A stretch of 64,000 nt of DNA from Novilysobacter sp035759805 (GTDB taxonomy: Bacteria; Pseudomonadota; Gammaproteobacteria; Xanthomonadales; Xanthomonadaceae): assembly GCA_035759805.1 (NCBI GenBank), contig DASTUE010000058.1:1-64000 (forward strand), in the 5' to 3' direction. The notes under the pieces were generated by a model that saw only the letters and a list, made by a program, of their open reading frames with translations, was not told the DNA's origin and did no database searches. The translations under genes and the position numbers were made by a program. Shown piece after piece: positions 20,739 through 31,036 of the stretch. The stretch's first letter is position 1. The number at the start of each line of letters is the position of its first letter.

Positions 20739-21194
20739 TCAATACCCCATGCCCAGCTCTTGTGCCTGCGCGGCCAACGCGTCCAGCGCGGCACGGCTCT
20801 GCTCCAAACGGTCCTTCCGATATTCCGTGAGATCCTGGAAATAGATGCGGCGATGCGTGCCGACCTTGTGGTGGGGAATCAGCCCTTTGTCCACCAGCCC
20901 CACCAGGTGCGGTCGGGACACCCCCAGGAAGTCCGCGGCCTGCTGGGTAGTGAGCTCGGCGTGGATGGGCACCAGGCTGATGGCATTGCCGTCGGCCATG
21001 TTGGCCAGGATGTCCACCAGCATGCGCAGCGCGGCGACAGGCACTTCGATCTCGCCGTCACCGTCGATGACCCGCAGACGTGCCGTCGCCCCCTGGCCGA
21101 TACAAGCTGCCAGCAGACGGCTGCTGGTGCGCGCAAGTTCGGCATCTTGTTGCGTGGGAAGCAGCGGGGGGAGTTCGTTATGGGCGGCGCTCAT
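20739..21194 (-). CDS. Excisionase-family antitoxin (HTH_17)
   Basis: A 151-residue DNA-binding protein. The central segment ELTTQQAADFLGVSRPHLVGLVDKG is read across two parts as an excisionase/MerR-type helix-turn-helix; residues before it resemble a short dimerisation region. The order antitoxin then PIN toxin, with 3 bp spacing, is typical of this TA class, where the antitoxin represses the operon and neutralises the toxin. The ATG is at 21194. Function is inferred from context. Confidence 0.8.
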   Translation of the reverse strand: MSAAHNELPPLLPTQQDAELARTSSRLLAACIGQGATARLRVIDGDGEIEVPVAALRMLVDILANMADGNAISLVPIHAELTTQQAADFLGVSRPHLVGLVDKGLIPHHKVGTHRRIYFQDLTEYRKDRLEQSRAALDALAAQAQELGMGY

Positions 21195-21374
21195 GGTCTT
21201 GACCGATCGTCAGGCTGGTGGTTGGACAGGCTAGCGCACAGTCGAAATATTCGCAATATCCGAAACAGAAGTAATGCGCCCGCCGCGTCCGCAGCCGCCC
21301 GAATTCGCTCTCCAGCACGCTTGCCTTCGTGAGGACGACGAGAATTGGTATGGGTTCCTTTACGTCGGATATAT

Positions 21375-21402
21375 TTGACATTATTTCGGGGCGAAGTACT
21401 GT
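21375..21402 (+). promoter_or_regulatory. Candidate promoter of the orphan XRE gene
   Basis: A consensus -35 TTGACA (21375-21380) and a weak -10 TACTGT (21397-21402, 16-bp spacer) lie in an AT-rich patch. The -10 is only 6 bp before the ATG, so a transcript from it would be leaderless. Confidence 0.4.
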
Positions 21403-21408
21403 TGGGCC

Positions 21409-21918
21409 ATGGCGACCATCCACGAACTTGGCAAGGCAGTGCATGCCCGTCGCTCCGAAATGGGGTTGACGCAGTCCTTCTTGGCAAAGCTGAGCGGCTT
21501 GACACGGCAAACGATCAGCCAGGTTGAAACGGGTGCGGTCAAGGATCTGAGCTTGAACCGTGCGGAAAGGCTGGCCGGCGTGCTGGGTCTTTCGCTGCAT
21601 GTCGAGCAGCCTCACGCGAGGAGCCGGGTTGCATCCGGTACCAGAACGTCTGCCCTCGCGCGTGCCGCCCGTACCGCCAGCGTCAGCTACAGGAAGGCGC
21701 TGCCGCCTGCGCGGTTGCGCAAGATACTGGTCGACGGAAATGTCTCGCTTGACTACGCACCGTATTTGCATGCCTTGCTGGACGAAGCGCCCGTATCGCT
21801 ACTGGCTTCGCTTTCCGAGCAACTCCACGGTGAGGTTGCGACCAGCCGCGAGGACTTGTGGAAGAACTTCCGCAAGCTCGCGCACCAGGTGAAGAGCAAG
21901 CGGGATATCTGGCAATGA
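21409..21918 (+). CDS. Orphan XRE/HipB-like transcriptional regulator
   Basis: A 169-residue protein. Residues 1-65 are a Cro/C1 helix-turn-helix (GLTQSFLAKLSGLTRQTISQ). Residues 85-169 are a second conserved-looking segment ending KNFRKLAHQVKSKRDIW that I do not recognise as a named domain. Such proteins are often antitoxins, but the next gene is a VanZ-like membrane protein and no toxin follows, so the partner may be lost. It lies in the AT-richer TA island and is divergent from the PIN/antitoxin pair. Confidence 0.75.
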   Translation: MATIHELGKAVHARRSEMGLTQSFLAKLSGLTRQTISQVETGAVKDLSLNRAERLAGVLGLSLHVEQPHARSRVASGTRTSALARAARTASVSYRKALPPARLRKILVDGNVSLDYAPYLHALLDEAPVSLLASLSEQLHGEVATSREDLWKNFRKLAHQVKSKRDIWQ

Positions 21919-21960
21919 AGCCGGCGGACATGAGCCGGCCCCGAAAGCGAGATGGCGTAG

Positions 21961-22461
21961 TTGAACATTGATGCGGCCGCGTTCATGACCCTTACCGACG
22001 TCGTGCTGTTGGCGCTCGCCCTCGGTGTCAGTCTGTGGCTTGGCCGCGGCAGCGGGCGGCCCGGTCAGGTCGTGCTGGTGCTGTCGGCACTGGGGGTCTC
22101 GGCGTTGCTATTCCTGCCGACTGCCTGGTTGCAGACAGCGGCCGGTCCCGGATTGATGGCGTCGCTGGAGGCGATGGCCGCGCGGTTGTCGTGGGAGCTC
22201 TCGGATGCGGTCCATTTTTTGATTTTTGTGTGGCTCGCGTTGCTGCTGCGCGTGCTGCGCCGGGACCTGCGCGGCTGGCTCGGGGTGGTGGTGTTGCTGG
22301 TATTGGCGGTCGCGGCGGAGTTGACCCAGGGACTGACCTCTGCGCGTGAGGTCCGTCTGGATGACGTTGCCATCAACCTGCTGGGCGCCGGGACCGGACT
22401 GCTGTTGGCGGCCGGGGTGTTGGCGGTGCGCAAACGCCTTGATGTCCGGCCGTCTGGCTGA
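21961..22461 (+). CDS. VanZ-like membrane protein
   Basis: A 166-residue protein with four predicted membrane segments and the VanZ-family pattern in the last two: VHFLIFVWLAL and ELTQGLTSAREVRLDDVAIN followed by NLLGAGTGL. Some VanZ proteins lower teicoplanin binding, but most family members have unknown roles. Many sit in polysaccharide loci, which fits this neighbourhood. The start is TTG at 21961; ATG 21985 is an alternative. It precedes the UDP-sugar dehydrogenase gene by 110 bp. Confidence 0.75.
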   Translation: MNIDAAAFMTLTDVVLLALALGVSLWLGRGSGRPGQVVLVLSALGVSALLFLPTAWLQTAAGPGLMASLEAMAARLSWELSDAVHFLIFVWLALLLRVLRRDLRGWLGVVVLLVLAVAAELTQGLTSAREVRLDDVAINLLGAGTGLLLAAGVLAVRKRLDVRPSG

Positions 22462-22571
22462 TGCGAGTGACAAGTTGGCCGGGGGTGTAGCGGCCATGCC
22501 GTTTGTCAGGTAACGCATAATCCATCGCGGCGCGGCGTGCGCCGGGACAGCGCTTTTTCGGGGACCACACC

Positions 22572-23945
<1,374 letters not shown>

Positions 23946-23966
23946 GGTGTGGAAATGACAATTAAC

Positions 23967-23992
23967 TTGCATTGGGACAGGTGTCAATGTAA
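23967..23992. promoter_or_regulatory. Inverted repeat upstream of hipBA, candidate HipB operator
   Basis: TTGCATTG-N10-CAATGTAA, one mismatch, located 12-37 bp before the hipB start in an AT-rich patch. HipB-type antitoxins bind such inverted repeats to repress their own operon. Binding is inferred. Confidence 0.5.
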
Positions 23993-24003
23993 TTTAATTT
24001 TAT

Positions 24004-24366
24004 ATGGTCAAGCGGGTTCCTCCAACTCATCCGCACGCTCGGCGCCAGGTCGTGGCGTTGGGTAAGCGCTTGCGCGCGGCGCGCTTACGGCGCGCGATGA
24101 CCCAGGGACAGCTCGCGGAACGCGTGGGCGTAAGCACCCCCACGATTGGGAAACTTGAAGGTGGCGATCCGTCGACCAGCTTGGCGACCGTGTTGCGGGT
24201 GTTGACCGTGCTGGGTCTGAACGAGGACGTGGATTTGCTGGCAGCGGAAGATTCGCTGGGCCGCAGCCTGCAGGACAGCCAACTCAAGCCGCCGAGGCCG
24301 AAGTCGACGCAGACACAGGCACAGGCAGAGAAACAGACGCTCACTCCCCGGGTTGCCAAACGGTGA
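24004..24366 (+). CDS. hipB: HipB-like XRE antitoxin
   Basis: A 120-residue protein with a Cro/C1 helix-turn-helix at about residues 20-75 (MTQGQLAERVGVSTPTIGKLE) and a Pro/Gln/Thr-rich C-terminal tail. It directly precedes hipA and overlaps its start by four bases (GTGA). In known systems HipB represses the operon and holds HipA inactive. The ATG follows an AT-rich leader without a clear ribosome-binding site. Confidence 0.85.
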   Translation: MVKRVPPTHPHARRQVVALGKRLRAARLRRAMTQGQLAERVGVSTPTIGKLEGGDPSTSLATVLRVLTVLGLNEDVDLLAAEDSLGRSLQDSQLKPPRPKSTQTQAQAEKQTLTPRVAKR

Positions 24367-25619
24367 GCCGGTTGGAGGTGTGGATGGAGGATGACTCGTT
24401 GGGCGGCCGTGCATTGGTGGGCCACTTGACCAGATCGTCCAGCAAGACCGGGGAAGCGGTGAGCTTCGAGTATTCGCCGCAGTGGCTTGATGGGCAGGAT
24501 CCCATCGCGGGTTTCCAACTGGATCCACAGCTCTATCTCGCCGGCGGGCAGATCTATGCCCGTGCCGGCGCCGATCGCCTGAGTGGGAGTTTTGTCGACT
24601 GTTCTCCGGACCGTTGGGGCAAGTTGTTGATGGATCGGAGGGAGGCCATCGAGGCGCGGGAGCAGGACCGCCGGGTGCGCAACCTGCGCGAATGGGATTA
24701 CCTGGTCGGTGTGAACGACGAGTCCCGCATGGGGGCGTTGCGATTGTGGGACAACGAGGAACAGGTCTACCGCGATGCGCGCGGCTTGAGCTCTCCGCCC
24801 ATCACGGACCTGCGCGAGCTCGAAGCAGCAGCCGAGGCGGTGGAACGCGGCGATCCGGCCGACACCGCGCTGATGCGCAAGTGGCTCATGCAACTGATAG
24901 CGCCGGGCGCTTCCTTGGGCGGTGCACGCCCCAAGGCGAGCTTTCGCGACGTGGACGGCTCGCTCTGGTTGGCCAAGTTCCCGTCCACGGAGGACCGGCG
25001 CAATGTGGGCCTTTGGGAGCTGCTGGCATACCAGTTGTCCCTGGATGCCGGGATCGTGATGCCGCCGGCGAAGGTGCTTCGACTGTCCGGCCGTGGACAT
25101 ACCTACGCGGTGACGCGCTTCGATCGCATGGCGGGATCGCGCCGCGCGTACGCCTCGGCAATGACACTGCTGGATGCTACCGAAAGCGAAGGGTTCTCCT
25201 ACCTCGACCTGGTGCTTGTGATCGAGCGCGAAGGCGCGTCAACGACGATTGCCGCAGATCTGGAACAGCTGTTTCGGCGAGTGATGTTCAACATCCTCAT
25301 TGGCAACCGCGACGATCACCTGCGCAACCATGGGTTTCTTCGCCAGGGCAATGGCTGGCGACTGTCCCCGGCCTTTGATGTCAATCCCAATCCCGACAAG
25401 CACGACCATGTGCTGGCGATCGATGAGTTCGATACGAGCCCGGACACGGCGCTGCTGTTGTCGACTGCCGACTATTATCGTCTGGGAAAACGCGTCGCCG
25501 ATGAAATTGCCGAACAGATCCGCGCGGTGGTGCGTGGTTGGGAAAAGCGCGCCGAGACGCTTGGGCTGAGGGGGCATGAGGTAGATGTCATGCGTGGTGT
25601 GATTGATCCGGAACGATGA
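24363..25619 (+). CDS. hipA: HipA-family serine/threonine kinase toxin
   Basis: A 418-residue kinase toxin. The Gly-rich loop is GASLGGARPKA, the catalytic loop FNILIGNRDDHLRNHGFL carries the base Asp and Asn, and LSPAFDVNP is the metal-binding Asp motif. E. coli HipA phosphorylates glutamyl-tRNA synthetase and induces persistence; targets of other HipA groups differ, so the target here is open. All kinase residues visible to me are intact. The GTG start overlaps hipB. GC content and position suggest acquisition between the galU remnant and the epimerase gene. Confidence 0.9.
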   Translation: MSRLEVWMEDDSLGGRALVGHLTRSSSKTGEAVSFEYSPQWLDGQDPIAGFQLDPQLYLAGGQIYARAGADRLSGSFVDCSPDRWGKLLMDRREAIEAREQDRRVRNLREWDYLVGVNDESRMGALRLWDNEEQVYRDARGLSSPPITDLRELEAAAEAVERGDPADTALMRKWLMQLIAPGASLGGARPKASFRDVDGSLWLAKFPSTEDRRNVGLWELLAYQLSLDAGIVMPPAKVLRLSGRGHTYAVTRFDRMAGSRRAYASAMTLLDATESEGFSYLDLVLVIEREGASTTIAADLEQLFRRVMFNILIGNRDDHLRNHGFLRQGNGWRLSPAFDVNPNPDKHDHVLAIDEFDTSPDTALLLSTADYYRLGKRVADEIAEQIRAVVRGWEKRAETLGLRGHEVDVMRGVIDPER

Positions 25620-25709
25620 TGTTATCGATCATTTTCGACGCCAAATACAGATGCGGCCGCGTGAGTGTGTCGATGGGCGTTCGGGAGCTTGATGTGGTCT
25701 ACAGATAGT

Positions 25710-25724
25710 GTCATTACCTGACAT
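25710..25724. promoter_or_regulatory. Perfect inverted repeat before the epimerase gene
   Basis: TGTCA-TTACC-TGACA, 5-bp arms with 5-bp spacer, about 145 bp before the start. A TTGACT -35-like hexamer follows at 25732. A regulator binding here is possible but unproven. Confidence 0.35.
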
Positions 25725-25868
25725 CTTCTGTTGACTCGCGATAGTCCAGTCGCAGGGCCGGGAGAAAAATCCTGGCCGACAAGCTGGTGGCGTTAGCGTT
25801 GTAAAAGAAGAGCCTCGCCGCACCAGGACCGGTTGACGGTACGGCAAACAACTAATGAGTGGATTAAC

Positions 25869-26876
25869 TTGAAAATCCTGGTCACCGGCACCGCCGGCTT
25901 CATCGGCTCGCACGTCGCCCTCAAGCTGCTTGAACGCGGCGACGAGGTCATCGGCTTCGACAACCTCAGCGATTACTACGACGTGACGCTGAAGCAGGCG
26001 CGGCTGGCGCGCTTTGCCGACCACCCGCGCTATACCCACATCCAGGCCGACCTGGCCGATCGCGAGGCGGTCGAGGCGGCGTTCGCGACCCACAAGCCGC
26101 AGCGCGTGATCAACCTGGCCGCGCAGGCGGGTGTGCGCTACGCGGCGCAGAACCCGCATGTGTATGTGAGCAGCAACGTCACCGGCTTTCTGCACATTCT
26201 GGAAGGCTGTCGGCATCACGATGTGGAGCATCTGGTGTTCGCTTCGACGAGTTCGGTGTACGGCGCGAACACCACGATGCCGTTCTCCGAGCACCAGTCC
26301 ACCGAGCACCCGCTGACGCTGTACGCGGCGACCAAGAAAGCCAACGAGATGATGGCGCACAGCTACGCGCACCTCTACGGCATCCCGAGCACGGGGCTGC
26401 GGTTTTTCACCGTCTACGGCCCGTGGGGCCGGCCGGACATGGCGCTGTTCCTGTTCACCAAGGCGATCCTGGCGGGCGAGCCGATCAAGGTGTTCAACCA
26501 TGGCCACCACAAGCGCAGCTTCACCTACATCGACGACATCGTGGAGGGCGTGATCCGCTCGCTGGACCATCCGCCGGCGGTCAACCCCGGCTGGAACGCC
26601 GCCGCGCCCGACCCGGCGACCAGCAACGCGCCGTACCGCCTGTTCAATATCGGCAACGAAAGCACGGTGGAACTGCTGCGCTACATCGAAGTGCTGGAGC
26701 AGTGCCTCGGCCGCAAGGCGCAGATGGAGTTGTTGCCGCTGCAGGCCGGCGACGTGCCCGATACCGAGGCCGACGTGTCCGAGTTGATCAAGGCCGTCGA
26801 CTACCACCCGAAGGTGTCGGTGGAAGAAGGCGTGGCGAACTTCGTGCGGTGGTACCGGGAGTATTACGGCGCGTAG
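25869..26876 (+). CDS. UDP-glucuronate/UDP-uronate 4-epimerase (LspL/CapI type)
   Basis: A 335-residue extended short-chain dehydrogenase. NAD binding is shown by VTGTAGFIGSH, the active site by STSSVYG and YAATKKANE (Tyr-x-x-x-Lys), and substrate side residues by FFTVYGPWGRPDMA. The family interconverts UDP-glucuronate and UDP-galacturonate, or the N-acetylated forms, for capsule and exopolysaccharide. The TTG at 25869 is chosen because the protein then begins at KILVTGTAG; an upstream TTG at 25833 would add a non-conserved leader. It probably cooperates with the tviB product, from which it is now separated by hipBA. Confidence 0.85.
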   Translation: MKILVTGTAGFIGSHVALKLLERGDEVIGFDNLSDYYDVTLKQARLARFADHPRYTHIQADLADREAVEAAFATHKPQRVINLAAQAGVRYAAQNPHVYVSSNVTGFLHILEGCRHHDVEHLVFASTSSVYGANTTMPFSEHQSTEHPLTLYAATKKANEMMAHSYAHLYGIPSTGLRFFTVYGPWGRPDMALFLFTKAILAGEPIKVFNHGHHKRSFTYIDDIVEGVIRSLDHPPAVNPGWNAAAPDPATSNAPYRLFNIGNESTVELLRYIEVLEQCLGRKAQMELLPLQAGDVPDTEADVSELIKAVDYHPKVSVEEGVANFVRWYREYYGA

Positions 26877-26904
26877 GGTGTATTAGCCGAAGGCGTAATA
26901 CACC
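26877..26904. repeat. REP-like palindrome after the epimerase gene
   Basis: GGTGTATTA-N10-TAATACACC, perfect 9-bp arms with a central GCCGAAGGC mini-hairpin, starting right after the epimerase stop codon. Similar in style to the GTAGGGTGCATT repeats at 32654-32799. Confidence 0.7.
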
Positions 26905-26974
26905 ATCGGGGTGTCTCGCGCGGTGCGACGGGGGGCGGCTAAAGTGGCGGTCGGTTCCGATTCGAGCTCCGCGC

Positions 26975-28393
26975 ATGTCCACGTTTTCCGCCAAGTCTCC
27001 TGTCAAGCCAGCTGCGAAGGCGAAGGTCGCCTACGTCTGTTCCGAGTGCGGGTCCGACCACAACAAGTGGCAGGGGCAGTGCGCCGACTGCGGGGAGTGG
27101 AACACGCTGAGCGAGTTCGTGATCGAGTCGGCGGCGTCGATGAAGAGTGCGGCGCCGGCGCGGCGCAGTGGCTGGGCGGGCAAGGTCGATCCGCCGAAGG
27201 TCACCGCGCTGAAGGACGTCAGCCACTCGGGCGAGTCGCGGGTGTCGACCGGTATCGGGGAGTTGGACCGGGTGCTGGGCGGCGGAATGGTGCAAGGCTC
27301 GGTGGTGCTGGTCGGCGGGGATCCGGGCATCGGCAAGTCGACCCTGCTGTTGCAGGCGGTATCGAAAATGGCCGCGTCGCTGCCGGCGCTGTATGTGACG
27401 GGCGAGGAGTCGCTGGCGCAGGTCGCCGCCCGTGGCGCGCGGCTCGGGCTGGGTCTGGACGGCGTCAACGCGCTGGCCGAGACCGGGGTCGAGCGGATCC
27501 TGGAGCAGGCGGTGGCGACGCAGCCGAAGCTCGTCGTTGCCGACTCGATCCAGACCCTGTGGACCGAGTCGCTGACGGCGGCGCCGGGGTCGGTCAGCCA
27601 GGTCCGCGAGAGCGCCGCGCGGCTGGTGCGCTATGCCAAGGAGACCGGCACCGCGGTGTTCCTGGTCGGCCACGTGACCAAGGAAGGCGGCATCGCCGGC
27701 CCGCGCGTGCTGGAGCATATGGTCGACGCGGTGCTGTATTTCGAGGGCGAGGCGGGCAGCCGGTTCCGGGTGCTGCGCGCGTTCAAGAACCGCTTCGGCG
27801 CGGTCAACGAGCTGGGCGTGTTCGCGATGGGCGACAAGGGTCTGCGCGAGGTCTCCAACCCGTCGGCGATCTTCCTGTCCGGCAGCAGCAGTCCGCAGCC
27901 CGGCAGTTGCGTGATGGTCACCCGCGAGGGCACGCGGCCGTTGCTGGTCGAGGTGCAGGCGCTGGTGGATGCCTCGCCGCTGTCGAACCCGCGCCGGGTC
28001 GCGGTGGGCATGGAGGGCAACCGGTTGGCGATGCTGCTGGCGGTCCTGCACCGGCATGCCGGCGTCGGCGTGGGCGACCAGGACGTGTTCGTCAACATCG
28101 TCGGCGGCATCCGCGTGCAGGAAACCGCGGCGGACCTGCCGGTGCTGCTGGCGGTGCTGTCGAGCCTGCGCGACCGGCCGCTGGGCGAGCAGACGATCGC
28201 GTTTGGCGAGGTCGGCCTGTCCGGCGAGATCCGCCCCGTGCCCAATGGCGAGGATCGCCTGAAAGAAGCGGCGACCCACGGTTTCCAGCGCGCCATCGTG
28301 CCCAAGGGCAATGCGCCCAAGAGCGGCAGGATCGGCGGCATGCAGGTGATCGCGGTGGAGCGGTTGTCGGAGGCGGTGGAGGCGGCGGGCTGA
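26975..28393 (+). CDS. radA: DNA repair protein RadA (Sms)
   Basis: A 472-residue RecA-like helicase that acts in branch migration during recombinational repair. It has an N-terminal zinc finger CSECGSDHNKWQGQCADC, Walker A GGDPGIGKSTLL, the RadA signature FKNRFGAVNELGVF, and a C-terminal Lon-protease-like domain. The ATG at 26975 gives the usual length. The ORF that continues upstream lies inside the epimerase gene in another frame and is a shadow. Confidence 0.95.
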   Translation: MSTFSAKSPVKPAAKAKVAYVCSECGSDHNKWQGQCADCGEWNTLSEFVIESAASMKSAAPARRSGWAGKVDPPKVTALKDVSHSGESRVSTGIGELDRVLGGGMVQGSVVLVGGDPGIGKSTLLLQAVSKMAASLPALYVTGEESLAQVAARGARLGLGLDGVNALAETGVERILEQAVATQPKLVVADSIQTLWTESLTAAPGSVSQVRESAARLVRYAKETGTAVFLVGHVTKEGGIAGPRVLEHMVDAVLYFEGEAGSRFRVLRAFKNRFGAVNELGVFAMGDKGLREVSNPSAIFLSGSSSPQPGSCVMVTREGTRPLLVEVQALVDASPLSNPRRVAVGMEGNRLAMLLAVLHRHAGVGVGDQDVFVNIVGGIRVQETAADLPVLLAVLSSLRDRPLGEQTIAFGEVGLSGEIRPVPNGEDRLKEAATHGFQRAIVPKGNAPKSGRIGGMQVIAVERLSEAVEAAG

Positions 28394-28479
28394 CGGTCCT
28401 GCAAAAACGTATTGCGCCGCAGAAGTTCCGTAGACCGGGGTGATCCCACCCTTTCGGACGCGGTTTCAGGAGGCGATTT

Positions 28480-29268
28480 TCAGCGGGCGATTTTCAGCAC
28501 CAGCTCCAGCACGAACTTGCTGCCGAAGAACCCAAGCACCAGCAGGACCATCGCCGCCAGCGTCCAGCGCACCGCGACGGCGCCGCGCCAGCCGTAACGC
28601 CAGCGGCCCAGCAGCAGCGCGCCAAACGTCAGCCACGACAGCACGCTGAGCACGGTCTTGTGGACCAGGTGCTGGGCCAGCAGGTTGTCCACGAACAGCA
28701 CGCCGGTCAGCAGGGTCGCCGAGAGCAGCACGAAGCCGACCTTGATGGTGCGGAACAGCAGCGTTTCCAGCTCGACCAGCGGCGGCAGCGCACGCAGCCA
28801 GCCGTGGACTTCGCGGCGGCGCAGGGCGCGCTCCTGCAGCCACAGCATCACCGCCAGCAGCGCGGCGATCGCCAGCGTGGCGTAAGCGAGCAGGGCGGTC
28901 CAGGCGTGCAGCTGCAGCCGCCAGTCGAGCGGCTCCGGCGGCAGGTGCCCGTGCAGGTGATAGCCGACCAGGGTGATCGCGGCGAGCGGAAACACCACCA
29001 CCCCCAGCGCCGCCATCCGGCCCTTCGCACCGACGATCACGGTCAGACCCGCCATGCCGAGCGCGATCAGCGACAGGGCGGCAAAGAAGTGCATGTCCGC
29101 ACCGCCCGCGCCGCGCCAGGCCAGCAGGTGCGCGCAGCCGTGCAGGACCACCGCGGCAATTGCCGGCAGCAGCCAGCTGCGCCCGGATGTTTCGTCGCGG
29201 CGGACGTTGGCCACCAGCAGGACGGCGGCAACCAGATACAGCGCTACGCTGATGAGAACGATTGTCAT
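28480..29268 (-). CDS. ypjD: CcsA/YpjD-like inner-membrane protein
   Basis: A 262-residue protein with about eight transmembrane segments and the His-rich loops of the cytochrome c assembly/CcsA family (LVGYHLHGHLPPEPLDW; LLAQHLVHKTVLSV). Divergent placement next to ffh is the usual location of YpjD in gammaproteobacteria. Its role is unclear; haem handling is inferred from the family. Confidence 0.87.
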   Translation of the reverse strand: MTIVLISVALYLVAAVLLVANVRRDETSGRSWLLPAIAAVVLHGCAHLLAWRGAGGADMHFFAALSLIALGMAGLTVIVGAKGRMAALGVVVFPLAAITLVGYHLHGHLPPEPLDWRLQLHAWTALLAYATLAIAALLAVMLWLQERALRRREVHGWLRALPPLVELETLLFRTIKVGFVLLSATLLTGVLFVDNLLAQHLVHKTVLSVLSWLTFGALLLGRWRYGWRGAVAVRWTLAAMVLLVLGFFGSKFVLELVLKIAR

Positions 29269-29578
29269 CGGGAAAGTGTCTCACGGCGCGCCCGCACATG
29301 CGTCAGGGCATAGCGGGAAATGCCGATGAGGGCTGCCAGCCAGGCGGTCATGGCGGTGGCGGCACCCGGCGTCGGGGGTGGAGAGGTCGGGCGCATGGAA
29401 GTGGTCATCTGCCTGCGGGAACCGGGCGATGGTCGCATGGCGGGGCGTTCGGTTATCCGGGACATGCCGAGCGACGGGTTACGTCCAGCGCGCCGTCGTA
29501 TCTGGGCGCGGCTCGGCCGGATCGCCTGCGGGCTATACTTCCCGCCCGCTTTTGCCTCCGTCCTGCAGGTCCCATCGC
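29269..29578. other. Divergent intergenic region ypjD/ffh
   Basis: 310 bp between divergent start codons. A TATACT hexamer at 29534-29539, 39 bp before ffh, is a possible -10, without a good -35 at the right distance. No RNA gene or repeat is seen. Confidence 0.5.
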
Positions 29579-30943
29579 ATGTTCGAATCCCTGACCCAGC
29601 GCCTGTCCGGCACCATCGAGCGCCTGCGCGGCCGCGGCCGCCTGTCCGAGGAGAACATCCGCGAGTCGCTGCGCGAGGTGCGCATCGCCCTGCTGGAAGC
29701 CGACGTCGCGTTGACGGTGGTGCAGGCGCTGATCGAGCGCATCAAGGTCCGCGCGGTCGGCCAGGAAGTGCTGAAGTCGCTGACCCCGGGCCAGGCGCTG
29801 ATCAAGGTCGTGCGCGACGAGCTGACCGCGGTGATGGGTTCGCAGGCGACCGACCTCAACCTCAACGTGCCCGCGCCGGCGGTGATCCTGATGGCCGGCC
29901 TGCAGGGTGCGGGCAAGACCACCACCGTGGCCAAGCTCGCCAGGCACCTGAAGGACAAGCGCAAGAAGAAGGTCATGGTGGTCTCGGCCGACGTCTACCG
30001 CCCGGCCGCGATCGAGCAGCTCAAGACCCTGGCGGAGCAGGTCGGCGTGCTGTTCTTCCCGTCCAGCGCCGACCAGAAACCCGAAGCGATCGTGCGCGCC
30101 GCGATCGACGATGCACGCAAGTCGTTCGCCGACGTGCTGATCGTCGATACCGCCGGCCGCCTCGCGATCGACGACGCGATGATGGCCGAGATCAAGGCGC
30201 TGCATGCCGCCGTGAATCCGGCCGAGACCCTGTTCGTGGTCGACTCGATGACCGGCCAGGATGCTGCGGTCACCGCCAAGGCCTTCGGCGAGGCGCTGCC
30301 GCTGACCGGCGTGGTGCTGACCAAGACCGACGGCGACGCCCGCGGCGGTGCGGCCCTGAGCGTGCGCTACATCACCGGCAAGCCGATCAAGTTCATCGGC
30401 GTCAGCGAGAAGCCCGACGGCCTGGACGTGTTCCATCCCGACCGCGTCGCCAGCCGCATCCTCGACATGGGCGACGTGCTGTCGCTGGTCGAGCAGGTCG
30501 AGCAGCAGGTCGACCAGGACAAGGCCCAGAAGCTGGCCGACAAGGTCGCCAAGGGCAAGAAGTTCAACCTGGAAGACATGCGCGACCAGCTCGAGCAGAT
30601 GCAGAGCATGGGTGGCATCAGCAGCCTGATGGAGAAGCTGCCCGGCATGGGCCAGATCCCGGACTCGGTGAAGGCCCAGGTGACCGGCAAGGAAGTCCCG
30701 CGGCTGGTGGCGATCATCAACTCGATGACCAAGAAGGAGCGCCGCAACCCCGCGCTGCTGAACGGCTCGCGCCGCGCCCGCATCGCCCGCGGCTCAGGCA
30801 CCAGCCCGGCGGAAGTCAACAAGCTGATGAAGCAGTACCAGCAGATGGAAAAGATGATGGGCAAGCTCGGCCGCGGCGGCATGAAAGGCATGATGCGCGG
30901 CATGAAGGGAATGATGGGCGGCCGCGGGGGTATGCCGTTCTAG
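29579..30943 (+). CDS. ffh: Signal recognition particle protein Ffh
   Basis: A 454-residue SRP54 GTPase that targets inner-membrane proteins with 4.5S RNA and FtsY. The NG domain has GLQGAGKTTTVAKLA, DTAGRL and TKTDGDARGG. The M domain, about residues 300-454, is rich in Met and ends with MKGMMRGMKGMMGG. The ATG at 29579 starts the conserved MFESLTQRLSG. The rpsP-rimM-trmD group follows, as in many gammaproteobacteria. Confidence 0.97.
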   Translation: MFESLTQRLSGTIERLRGRGRLSEENIRESLREVRIALLEADVALTVVQALIERIKVRAVGQEVLKSLTPGQALIKVVRDELTAVMGSQATDLNLNVPAPAVILMAGLQGAGKTTTVAKLARHLKDKRKKKVMVVSADVYRPAAIEQLKTLAEQVGVLFFPSSADQKPEAIVRAAIDDARKSFADVLIVDTAGRLAIDDAMMAEIKALHAAVNPAETLFVVDSMTGQDAAVTAKAFGEALPLTGVVLTKTDGDARGGAALSVRYITGKPIKFIGVSEKPDGLDVFHPDRVASRILDMGDVLSLVEQVEQQVDQDKAQKLADKVAKGKKFNLEDMRDQLEQMQSMGGISSLMEKLPGMGQIPDSVKAQVTGKEVPRLVAIINSMTKKERRNPALLNGSRRARIARGSGTSPAEVNKLMKQYQQMEKMMGKLGRGGMKGMMRGMKGMMGGRGGMPF

Positions 30944-30977
30944 CGTGCCCAAGGCTTCCCTCGGGCACAAATCCCTA

Positions 30978-30983
30978 TATAAT
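30978..30983 (+). promoter_or_regulatory. -10 element before rpsP
   Basis: TATAAT, 54 bp before rpsP. A hairpin GTGCCC/GGGCAC (30945-30968) lies just upstream, after the ffh stop. No strong -35 is visible. Confidence 0.5.
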
Positions 30984-31036
30984 TGGCGGCTTACCTCGCC
31001 ATTCCGGCGACTGGGCAACACAGGACACAACAGACC

